64,000 bases of DNA from Salminus brasiliensis (taxonomy: Eukaryota; Chordata; Actinopteri; Characiformes; Bryconidae): contig NC_132879.1 in assembly GCF_030463535.1 (NCBI RefSeq), positions 32,607,925 to 32,671,924 of the forward strand, in the 5' to 3' direction. Positions 1 through 8,819 of this stretch are shown piece by piece. The translations under genes and the position numbers were made by a program. Below the pieces are notes generated by a model, which did not search any database, was not told where the DNA came from, and was given only the letters and a program-made list of their open reading frames with translations. The first letter of the stretch is position 1, and each line of letters opens with the position of its first letter.

Positions 1-1889
1 AAGCTTTCAATTATGGCAGTAACAATGGCAACATGCGCAGCAATTAGTGGCCTTGAGTACATCGCTAACATACTTAGCCTGCATTGCAATGACCTCTGCT
101 AGGGCTAAGTTGGTTACTGAGAGCCACGCTCTCCTCTCCAGCATCATTAGCGCGTTTGTGTTGACCCCTGTGAGGAAAATTTCAGTCTAATTAAGCCATT
201 TTAATTGTGCCGCCTCCATTGTTCTTCTTGGTTTTAATCCTCGCCGCCTAATCCTCAGACAGCCTGTGTTATTTCCCCTGACGACAGAGTGGCGGGTTTA
301 ACAGCATCTCTCGCTCGCCTCCATGTCAGAGTAACTTTTGGGGATTTGATAAGTGATGGCCTCTCCTCGCTAAGTGAGCAAACACTGTGAAAACACTGTC
401 AGTTTTGCAGAAAGCCTTTAAGACAAAGACAACACAGAGGACTCAAGTGGCAGGAGCAATCTCCCTCCTGTGTCTCCCTCTCTTTCTCTCTCTCGCTCAC
501 TCTGTCTCTATGTTTCTGTCCCCTTTCTGTCCTGTGTGGCATATGTGATTTGTGAGACAGTGAGATGTGGCAGTGCATGTGTAATTACGTAGATTCCAGC
601 GCTCTTAATTAAAAAGCAGACCGATAAGCTCTCCTCAGTGGCCCTCCACACCGGTCATAATTAAAGCAGCTCTCTGACAGTGAAGTGATTAAAACTGCAT
701 GATATGAAACCCGACCTCAATGAAAAGCTGAAGTGGTCACTAGGTACACTAGTTATACTTACAAAATATACCATATACATTTTGGTGTATGTTTGTTTGT
801 TTGTTTTTTAGCACACAAATGTCATGTCTTGAAACAAAGTCTTAGTAAAGTTTAATTTCATTTCCATTATGTAAGATGTAAGATTTTACCTTAACTGAAG
901 TTTTAGAATCATTGATTGCTCCACTGGAGTATAACAAGAAAAACAACATCTTTATCATTGTTATTCCAGGCTTTTCACACTGGCTCCTGCATGTAACTTT
1001 GGGAAAGTGGGTAGGAGAACGCTCGGTAGAAATCCCACATGCTTGTCCAGAAATGCATGTTTAATTCATGTCCTTTAGGAGTGGCTCTAAGCGTGAATTA
1101 TGATACTGTTGACGTCCTGAGCAAGATTTACCAATTCATGTATATTTGCACTTGAGGTAAAGAACAACAGTAAATAAGCTAAATGTACCAAATATATAAA
1201 AAGGACTCCCTGAGTATCTCCAAGCTATCAAGCATGATAGGTCAATTATGGAGTTCCGAAAGAACCTGGACAGCAACAGTCTTTATAAACAGTCTTAATA
1301 AACAGCCACATACCTTTGTAGCAGCCTAATATGTGTTATTACTGATGGGTTTAATTGGGGGATTATTTTTCACCACCTATTCTATTGTGTCTTTTTTGCT
1401 GTATATCTCATTTAGTAAAGCTATATTAAATGTTAAATACTGTAATAAAGAACTTATATATGAAAACTAATTATGTACTACAGGAAACTTCATAGCAAAC
1501 ATAAACAGAAAAAGGATAGCAACAGACCACCAGACAAAGAGACTGAGCAACATGAGGGCTATGTAGCTCGAAAACAATGTTCATTTTACTCAGATTCAGA
1601 CTTAAAAAAAGAAAAAACACTAAAACACTGCATAAAAACTTTTGAAAATTTTCTGATCAACAAAACAAAGTTTCATAAAACCACATTCTTTTTGTAAGTG
1701 TTCATTTTGTGTTTTCTTTACATAACCCCAGTCAGAGCTTTGTTGGAAAGGCATGTGATGGTTTTAAATGGATAAACAGGTTACCTGAATCACTGCTGGT
1801 ATTCAAAATTGTCTCCGCTCAAGCCCAGTGCTGAGCAAAGCAGAAATGTTCTTATAGATTACCAGTGATTACTATGTAAGTAATGGCTT
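1..1889. other. Single-copy left flank, no gene recognised
   Basis: This stretch precedes the tandem array and is not repeated elsewhere in the window. I see no convincing exon; the only open frame of note (about 1,473-1,697) is short, lysine-rich and has no recognisable domain. Bases 170-720 contain several TAATTA/TTAATTAA-type homeodomain core sites, so an enhancer-like element is possible. The first six bases are a HindIII site (AAGCTT). Confidence 0.5.
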
Positions 1890-2632
1890 CTTCCTGAAAG
1901 ACTAGTCTTTTACCCCATGTTGATACAGTACTCGTTTCACTGTGGATATTGACACACTCTTTCCAGCTTCAGCCAGCATCTTCACAAGGTCTTTGGCTTT
2001 TGTTCTTGGGTTGATTTGGGCACATTTCGGTCCAAAGAATTTTCAACTCTGGGACATAGAACCTGTCTCCTTCCTGAGCGCTATGATGGCTAGACATTCC
2101 TATCTTGTTTGTACTTGCGTATAATTGTTTGTACAGATGAACGAGGCACCTTCAGGCATCTAGAAATTGCACCCAAGGATAAGCCAGACATGTGAAAGTC
2201 CTTAATTCTCTTCCTGATATAATGGCTGATTTCTTTTGACTTTCCCATGATGTTACACAAAAAAGCAGTGTGTTTCAGGTGTGCCTTAAAATACATCCAC
2301 AGGTGTCTCTCTAATTAACTCAGATGTTGCCAATAAACCTATGAGAAGCTTCCAAGTACATGATGTCATCATATAGGCTACCCCAAATTGTTTAAAGGCA
2401 TAGTAATCTTAGTGTATTTAAACTTTTGATTTTAAAGAAAGTAATAAAAATTGCCTTAAAAATTCCCTTTCTCATTATTCTGGCATTTAGCAAATAGAAA
2501 TAATTTTGGTCGTCCTATTTAACCTTAAATTGAAATAGTTTATTCTAAATTCTTGTCAGACAGTAAGAAACAAATGCATATGTGTCTTTTGATAAGGTGT
2601 ATGTAAACTTCTAGTTTCAGCTGTACCCCCTT
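1890..2632 (-). mobile_element. Tc1/mariner DNA transposon remnant (transposase N-terminal part)
   Basis: Read on the minus strand, 2,090-2,296 encodes a start typical of fish Tc1 transposases: MGKSKEISHYIRKRI followed by LSLGAISRCLKVPRSSVQTI, the first helix-turn-helix (paired-like) domain. Further left, 1,935-2,040 encodes a second conserved piece in another frame (QINPRTKAKDLVKMLAEAGK, then SVSISTVKRVLYQ). The right end at about 2,598-2,632 (GTGTATGTAAACTTCT) resembles a Tc1 terminal inverted repeat. The catalytic DDE part and the left terminal repeat were not found, so the element is broken and cannot move itself. Confidence 0.85.
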
Positions 2633-2721
2633 ACATACCAGACCATGACCGGACTGCATCACCATCACGTCTGCTGAGGAAAAACAAGCAGAAAACCCAA
2701 AAGGAAGAAGACAAAACAAAA

Positions 2722-2850
2722 AGAACTCAAACATGAGTAAGAAAGCACAGAGAACCTAAACATGAATAAGAGACAGCCCAGAGAACCCAAACATGAGTAA
2801 GAAAGAGCACAGATAACACATACATGAATAAGACAGAACACAAACATAAG
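2722..2850. repeat. Minisatellite, about four copies of a ~30-bp unit
   Basis: The phrase ACATGAGTAAGAAAG or a close variant recurs at about 2,731, 2,760, 2,791 and 2,822, each followed by CACAGAGAAC-like sequence. A related stretch lies just before genes 2, 4 and 6 (about 15,890, 36,310 and 56,090). This block therefore marks roughly where the kinase array begins. Confidence 0.7.
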
Positions 2851-2879
2851 AACAAATGTGGAAATACATAATAAATAAA

Positions 2880-3339
2880 TGTATAAATAAATAAATGTGA
2901 AATTGTGGAAATACCAAAGTAAAGACGTGGGAATATGTGACTGATTTTACTGACTGCAGTGATTCATGTCCTAAAGTAACTAGACACCCTTTCTTCTGAA
3001 TAAATTCAGCTGCTTTACGGCATCTGACACAGCTGCATTATTTCCATATAAACGCACTGACCAATAGAACAGGACTCTCTACAGAAACTTTGTGGCGACA
3101 GACCCGGTTTCTAAATCTAGTCTCAGATCATACAGATCTGACGCTAAACTTTAGTATGAGTGAGGCCTTCATTCATCAGGCCTGGCTGTATTCAATCAGC
3201 TCAGTCTCATCACTGCAATTTGCTCCATGTGTTGCTAAGGTAACTAAAGGGGCATGGCACTGTACACAGCACTGTGTGTACATACAGTCCTATACAGCCA
3301 ATGAAGAGACTGACCTCAGTGACCCGAGTCCTCCTCCAT
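2880..3339 (+). promoter_or_regulatory. Conserved upstream block of kinase gene 1
   Basis: About 450 bases before the core promoter are shared by all six genes, beginning near GTGGAAATACCAAAG. The block includes two CCAAT motifs (GACCAATAGAAC at about 3,059 and GCCAATGAAGAG at about 3,297). In genes 3 and 5 the left part is replaced by a truncated LINE, so only the part from about GTGGAAATATGTGAC onward is common to every copy. No open reading frame of note. Confidence 0.55.
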
Positions 3340-3405
3340 TGTGAGGTCATGTCGATGACATCACAGAGCCTATAAAAAGGCAGGTTCCCCCTCACTGGCT
3401 CAGTT
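3340..3405 (+). promoter_or_regulatory. Core promoter of kinase gene 1: CRE-like site, TATA box, initiator
   Basis: TGACATCA at 3,356-3,363 differs by one base from the palindromic CRE (TGACGTCA) and lies in a small inverted repeat (GTCAT..ATGAC). TATAAAAA at 3,371-3,378 is followed about 31 bases later by an initiator-like CTCAGTTT (A at 3,402). The first ATG after that is 3,603, the start of the kinase. All six copies keep this arrangement. CRE sites near TATA boxes are typical of CREM-driven spermatid genes; testis use here is inferred. Confidence 0.7.
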
Positions 3406-3481
3406 TGGATTCAGCAGCTTGAGAGACGCTTGATTCCTGCGTTGACACTGACACCATTTAGCTGATTTAGCTGATTTTGTC

Positions 3482-3517
3482 TAGAACCATCTTATCTAGA
3501 ACCATAAAGAGGTTCTA
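3482..3517 (+). other. 5' leader hairpin motif (TAGAACC .. GGTTCTA)
   Basis: TAGAACC occurs at 3,482-3,488 and 3,497-3,503, and its exact reverse complement GGTTCTA lies at 3,511-3,517. The RNA could fold into a 7-bp stem with a 7-base loop, with the upstream TAGAACC as a competing arm. It is kept in both leader types across the six genes. Function unknown. Confidence 0.45.
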
Positions 3518-3602
3518 CATTTGCTTGGAATATACAGGGAACAGTCCTTACAACCTTCTTAACCTTCTGACTTTTATTTCCTCTTTCCATCTACAGGGGA
3601 AA

Positions 3603-5374
3603 ATGCAAACCAAAGAAGTCCTGAGGAGTTTGGGCTACGAGGTGGTGGATTTCATTGGTAAAGGGAGTTACGGTGAGGTTAAGCTGGCCACATCTCAAAG
3701 GCACTCCAACCATGTGGCCATCAAAATAATGCACCGCAGGCTGGCATCACATATTTTTGTATCTAAACTTCTGCCCCGGGAACTGGCCATTCTGAAAAGA
3801 GTAAAGCACCCTCATATTGTTCAGGTGCATGAAATCTTTGAGATGCCAAACGGACAGGTGTTTATTGTGATGGAGGCTGCCGCAATGGATCTTCAACAGA
3901 AGATCTGGGAGCTCGGCCGCATTCCCATTGGCCAAGCAAAAATGTGGTTCTCACAGCTGCTCAGCGCTGTGGCCTATCTACATCAGCAGGACATTGTCCA
4001 TCGTGACCTTAAATGTAAAAACGTTCTGCTGACTGCTAACGACCAAGTCAAATTAACCGACTTTGGTTTAGGCCGTTTTTCAAGGGGCTTTCCTGACTTA
4101 AGCAAGACCTATTATTGCACTCCCGAGTATGGTGCACCTGAGGTGCTTTTGGAAAAACCCTATGATCCAAAAAAAAGTGACGTGTGGAGTCTAGGTATTA
4201 TCTTTTACTCCATGGTCACCGGATCCACACCCTTCAAAGTTAACAGTTTGAAGAGTCTCCTACGTGTCCAGCGAGAACCCTTGGTGTTCCCACGTAGGAT
4301 CACAGTGGAGGAGCCCTGTCGGGCCTTCATATCTTATATGCTGCAGTACGACCCCTCCACTCGGCCATCTGTGACAGAGGTGGCACAGCACCCTTGGCTG
4401 CAGCCGAGGCAGGAACGGTAAGTAAACCACTGTGCAGGTATACATATATGAAGAACATTTTGAATGGGTCACTCAAAGTAAAGAGCTGTTTTGCAAATAG
4501 GTAACATACAATATTAGTTCACTAACGATAAGTACACTAACACATTGCTTCTGTACTGTCTCCAGGGTTGTTGGCAGGTTTGTGGTGGTGCCCGTTGAGG
4601 ATCTGTGTCCAGACGTCAACCCACTTGAAACGTCAGAGGAAGAGTCTCAGTCTTCCTTCTCTTTGAGCAGTAACATAGACAGTATTTCCTCTTCTGCCTC
4701 TAAAAATGGGCTGGTGTTCAGCACTCCTCAGTCGACAGAGGAAGAGCCTCCGTCTTCTTCTTTAAGCAGAGACGTAGACGTTCTCTCATCTCATGGTGTC
4801 AGATGCGAAACTCTGATGCCTGAGCAGAAAGACAACAGCAGTGGAGCTGGTGCAAGTCTAACTTGCCAAAGGGTAGAGGCTGTGGAGGAGCACTATGGCT
4901 GCGTTAGCTGTAGTCCTCTTTGTGCTGCTATTAAAAGGGCAGCTAATGCTTATGTCAAGGCACCAATTCTCAGAGCCTCCCGGTCACTCCGACGGAGGAT
5001 GAGGAAGTTATTCAGACTTAACTCTGTGGTCCATGACACCACCTCTATTTCCCAGCAGAGTGCTCCTCATTCTGCTTCCCCTTCAGAAGCTCCTGCTTGT
5101 TTGTGTTCTGAGCAGAGACTCAAGGATGTGACTGTAGATGTCCCTCTCCATGGGCTAGTGGTGGAGACAACACCTGTTCTCCCACAGCCCACAGTACTGA
5201 AAGGAACCAGGAGTCTGAGGTTCCCTAAATTTAAGGTATGTTAGGCAAATGTTGAGCGATCGTCACAGCCTCAGATTTTATACTTTAAATATTTGCTAGA
5301 AATGTTTCAGTTGATTCATATATGTCATTTTGTCTCGCCAACAGATCCTGAAAAAGACTATTCATCCATTGTAG
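3603..5374 (+). CDS. TSSK-like serine/threonine kinase, copy 1 (three coding exons, 504 aa)
   Basis: Coding exons are 3,603-4,417, 4,566-5,235 and 5,345-5,374, with GTAAGT..CAG and GTATGT..CAG introns. ATG 3,603 is the first AUG after the TATA box and has A at -3; an in-frame stop lies at 3,468. The kinase domain (residues about 12-266) is complete: GKGSYGEV glycine loop (19-26), VAIK lysine K41, helix-C E60, HRDLKCKN (D135, N140), DFG D153, activation-loop T169 in SKTYY, GAPE E180 and DVWSLG D193. FVSKLLPRELAIL and HRDLKC point to the TSSK family, whose members phosphorylate proteins in developing sperm. Residues 273-504 form a tail I cannot match to a known domain: acidic Ser-rich repeats (294-347), a Cys cluster (372-391) and a strongly basic stretch (394-422). 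Known TSSKs are about 270-370 residues, so this tail is unusual. Copy 1 lacks one Phe of the FF found in the other tails and ends ILKKTIHPL. Confidence 0.85.
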
Positions 5375-5389
5375 ACATCTAGCACGGCC

Positions 5390-5650
5390 CTGGTGATGAC
5401 ATACTACCTTTACACAATTTTTGGTCATTTATACGTTGTTCTGACCAGAGGAGGATGGGTCCCCCTAGTGAGTCTTGGTTCCTCCCAAGGTTTCTTCCTC
5501 CAGCTCTGAGGGAGTTTTTCCTTGCCACTGTCGCCTTTGGCTTGCTCACTTGGGGTTCATGTTGTATTTATTTATTTATATTTGTTCTATTTTCCGATTT
5601 CTGTAAAGCTGCGTTGCACCATCAGGTTGTAAAAAGCGACATACACATCA
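5390..5650 (+). mobile_element. L2-type LINE 3' tail downstream of gene 1
   Basis: The block contains GACCAGAGGAGGATGGGTCC, GGTTCCTCCCAAGGTTTCTT, GAGTTTTTCCTTGCCACTGT and, near its end, TGTAAAGCTGCGTTGCACC. I recognise these as the 3' end of a LINE family very common in fish. It starts about 20 bases after the kinase stop codon, so the messenger's 3' UTR probably runs into it. All six genes have it. I saw no AATAAA signal before about 6,788. Confidence 0.65.
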
Positions 5651-5784
5651 TTTGGAGTTGTTATGTAAGGGGTAGGAAGGACACTGTCTAAACTGTGTCC
5701 ATTAAGGGCAGTATAGCTCTGCACTCAGCTGAGGATATTGTTGGGTGGCTGATAGAACACTTTCTCTAGACATTAGGGATTGAG

Positions 5785-6350
5785 ATGCCTCTGTAATGTT
5801 GCATGGACCTCGGGAACAGTGCCTCTGGACTGGCAATCCAAGGTTGTGGTCCTCATTAAGAAAGCGAACCAGAGAGTGTGTGGAAACGTTTGAAGCTTCA
5901 CACCTCGGTTTCCCTCTAGAAAGTTTATGCCAGGGTAGTGCAAAGACGAGACTCAGGAGGAGAAATGCAGATTCTGTCCTGACCATGAAATGTTGGACCA
6001 GCTCTTCACTCTCTTTTGGATAGTTGCATGGGAGGCATGGGAGTTCAGCAGTCCTGTCTACATGTTTTGTGGACTTGAAGGCTCATGACCATGTTCTCTG
6101 AGACATCTTGTGAGAAGTGCTCTAGGTGCATGGGATGCAAGGGTCGGTGATGCGAGCTGTGCAGTCCTTGTACTCACTGAGTCAGAGCTGTGTCCATATT
6201 TTCAGCACTAAGTCAAGCTTGTTAAGTGTTGTCGTTGGTCTTTGTCAGGGCTGTGCCATGTGTCTGCTCCTGTTTGTGATATTCATAGACAGGATAGCAA
6301 GGCGTAGCCAGGGGCAGGATGGTCTACAGGGGCCTCCAATGCACACTTGA
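5785..6350 (+). mobile_element. Degenerate non-LTR reverse transcriptase fragment, unit 1
   Basis: Several frames together spell a decayed fish LINE reverse transcriptase. KVYARVVQRR with an upstream stop (about 5,920-5,950) corresponds to the usual LLSLPGKVYARVLERR block. RAVQSLYSLSQSCVHIFSTK followed by VGLCQGCAMCLLLFVIFIDR (6,150-6,300) corresponds to the QGCPLSPxLF block. Frameshifts and stops make it non-functional. The same fragment follows every kinase copy. Confidence 0.7.
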
Positions 6351-6487
6351 CTAGTTTGTAGCTAAGTGTATAGTGGTTGGTATGAGAATCAGCACCTTCA
6401 AGTCTGAGGCCACAGTGGTATCCCACTCACTTTTCACGACCCAGGACTTGTTAGAGGGATTGTATCTTATAGAATCTTATCTTAAGA

Positions 6488-6640
6488 ATTAAATAGGGGT
6501 GTGAATCTCTCTGTGTCAGGCGATTTGATTCAATTCTGATTTTTGAGGTCACGATTCAATTCAAAAACAATTTTCGATTCAGGAACCATTTTTCAATTCA
6601 AATGGTCTTTAAATTTGATTTAAATTAAGTGATTGACGAA
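6488..6640. repeat. GATTCAATTC-rich repeat, unit 1
   Basis: The stretch has repeated GATTCAATTC, GATTCAATTCAAAAAC, TTCAATTCAAATGG and similar words after TAGGGGTGTGAATCTC. This style of sequence is seen in short non-autonomous hAT-like elements of fish; the assignment is tentative. Copies follow all six genes. Confidence 0.4.
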
Positions 6641-6644
6641 GATG

Positions 6645-7185
6645 AAATGACACTGTTGTCATGGTGGGTCAGGCCAGACACAGAGGCATGAACACTCGCA
6701 GAGATGGGTGCAATGCAAGTACTTTAATAACTCAATAGAAAATCATACAAAGAGCGAACTAAAGCAAACAAAGTAGCAACTAACGGGAATAAAAAGGAAA
6801 ACAATGTAAAGTCGACAAACTAGAGGGCGAACACAAAGCACAACTTTGTGGGCTCTGGGAGCTGAGCTAGATGAGCAGGGCAGGGAACAGGGGGAACCAG
6901 CCGCAGAACCAAAAACGGCTAGGCCGACCAAACCAAATCTGACAACGCAGCGTGGAAAAGGGTCGCCTAGCTGGAGCGAGGGTCGTGGGTATAAGGTGGG
7001 AGTGAGCGAGAGCATCTCACTAAACACATGAACATGAAACACGACACTGAACCGACACAATGAACCAAACATGAACCAAACACACATGAACGTAACTGAA
7101 CCAGAACCGAGTCACTGAATAGATACAAGAACAGAAACATAACAAAAAGTCCTTAAGTGGGCGGCGGCTCTGAATCGCCGCATTC
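6645..7185. mobile_element. Unclassified interspersed repeat, unit 1
   Basis: A block from about GTTGTCATGGTGGGTCAGG to GGCGGCTCTGAATCGCCGC contains AAACACATGAACATGAAACA and CAATGAACCAAACATGAACC runs. It recurs after every gene. It shares phrases such as GGCAGTGCCTGGGGAAAC (seen in the unit-3 copy) with the insertions inside the L2 elements at 24.6 and 45.2 kb, so all belong to one repeat class. No transposase or reverse transcriptase motif is visible. Confidence 0.45.
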
Positions 7186-7304
7186 TTACTAGTAGAAAAT
7201 GGAGCATTTTGCTTTCTTATTTTGAAGTTTACTTTAGTCTGTTTATGTTCAAAATGGAAAATAAAAAATGTAGTTAATTATGTATTTCAGTGTATTGTGG
7301 TTAT

Positions 7305-7306
<2 letters not shown>

Positions 7307-7337
<31 letters not shown>
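7307..7337. repeat. (GT)n microsatellite, unit 1
   Basis: About 30 bases of GT dinucleotides. Shorter or interrupted alleles lie at the same place in the other units (about 20,455, 30,627, 40,865, 51,085 and 60,668). The surrounding 7,186-7,556 shows no gene. Confidence 0.9.
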
Positions 7338-7339
<2 letters not shown>

Positions 7340-7556
7340 TATAGCAAGGATATGTTCTTTGTTTAAACTCTGTCATTGATAAAGTGGAGATATACTTTTT
7401 GCATTATATATACAAAATTATTTTATATATATCACATATATCAACATCGTGAACCTAACCATACAGCTGTAGCCTATATGATATGGCTATGTAAAAGTGC
7501 TCTGTGGTTTTGCAGAATTCATGTGTCAATGGCATTGGGGCCCAGAAAATATGGTT

Positions 7557-8287
7557 TCAGAATCAGAATCAGAAATACTTTATTAATACTAGTAGTGAAA
7601 CTGCAGTTGCCATAGTTGCAGCGGCTTGTGTAAGAATAAACACTCTATAAAGTTTAAAACAAAAACAGAAAAAAAGGTTTATAAATGATATGATTAAATG
7701 GTATTTAGAGTATGAATATAGTTTTATGAATAAGTGGCAAAGTGACAATAGCTGTGATAATAAATATGGAACAGACCATATGAAACATTTTGAATTATTG
7801 CACCTCTGAGTTATTTCACAGATATTAAAATGAATTGCATTACTATTATTATTGCATATATGAACAGTATAATCAGAGAACTGCACAGATGAACCATAGT
7901 GTCACACATTGAGGGAGGAGTTATAGAGTTTGATGAGCACAGGTAAGAATGACCCCCTGTGGCGCTCTGTGGCGCATTTTGGTGGACTGAGTTTTGCACT
8001 GAATGTGCTCCTGTGTCTCAACACCGTGTTGTAAAGTGGGTGGGAGCCATCAGTGTTCTTAGCCCAGTGAAGTTTATTATCAGGACGACCTCCCAGATAT
8101 TTGTAGTTCTCCACAGTGTCCACACTGACCCCACTGACGGACACAAGGGTGCCTTGTCTCTTCTCAGGTCCACCAACAGTTCTTTGGTCTTTGTCACATT
8201 GAGATTCAGATGGTTTAGCTCACACCATGTGACAAAGTTCTTCATCCTCACCATATCCTCATCCTTATCACTCCTGTGAACGAGTGT

Positions 8288-8329
<42 letters not shown>

Positions 8330-8392
8330 AGGTCCCTGCAAGGCTCCAATGTTGCGGACCACTCTGTCCAACACACAGTGATGCAGTCTTTT
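7557..8392 (-). mobile_element. Rex1/CR1-like LINE remnant, 3' part, unit 1
   Basis: On the minus strand 8,050-8,270 encodes FVTWCELNHLNLNVTKTKEL and then VDTVENYKYLG, the C-terminal reverse transcriptase region of Rex1/CR1-type fish LINEs. The element ends at 7,557-7,575 in a GATTCTGATTCT-type tail, as expected for the 3' end of such an element. Frameshifts and a (GA)n insertion interrupt it, and no endonuclease or RT core is left. Units 3 and 5 carry the same piece. Confidence 0.75.
8289..8327. repeat. (GA)n microsatellite, unit 1
   Basis: About 36 bases of GA. The matching tract is longer in unit 3 (about 31,529-31,590) and short in unit 5 (about 52,031-52,050), so it is a length-variable marker between dimers. 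Confidence 0.9.
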
Positions 8393-8819
8393 TTTTAAGG
8401 GGCTACACTTGTCTTTGTTGGTTTCTTCAATAAAGGCAGGTTCTTTGGCAGTTGGGTTCTTTGCGTTCTTTCTCATTCAGTGGGTGAGAAACTAGTAACT
8501 TGGTGTTGAGTTGTTTTTAAATTTTTGCCCATAGTTACAATCACATTTTATTCTCAAAGGTTTCTTGCTTTGTGGTAGTAAGATTTCTGTAATGCATCCA
8601 GATTTTGTCGTCCATCGAAACACCGCCTTCAAAATGCAAAAATACCCATAATGCCTTTTTCTTTTGCTGTTCACAACATGCCATGGCTTTTAAGTGCTTC
8701 ACATTTTACTAATTGTGTTTTCTTGCTGCTATTTTCTTAGAGTGTTCTTGTACAATAATAGTATGTTGGTATAACATTTTTGAAAATAATTCAGAAATTA
8801 ATTGCAAATATAAATATAT

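Noticed and set aside
1473-1697. 74-residue Lys-rich frame in the left flank
   Set aside because: Isolated, AT-driven composition, no domain and no flanking splice or promoter evidence.
3477-3602. Extended N-terminus of the kinase frame beginning at a non-ATG codon
   Set aside because: The frame is open back to 3,477 but has no ATG before 3,603. ATG 3,603 is the first AUG after the TATA box, and the residues before it are not shared between leader types.
3747-3935. Minus-strand open frames inside the kinase exon (repeated in every copy)
   Set aside because: They are shadows of the conserved kinase coding sequence, with no domain, start context or splice logic.
6846-7031. Short frames on both strands around the GGAACCAGCCGCAGAACC sequence
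   Set aside because: They lie in an interspersed repeat, have no domain, and change length between units.
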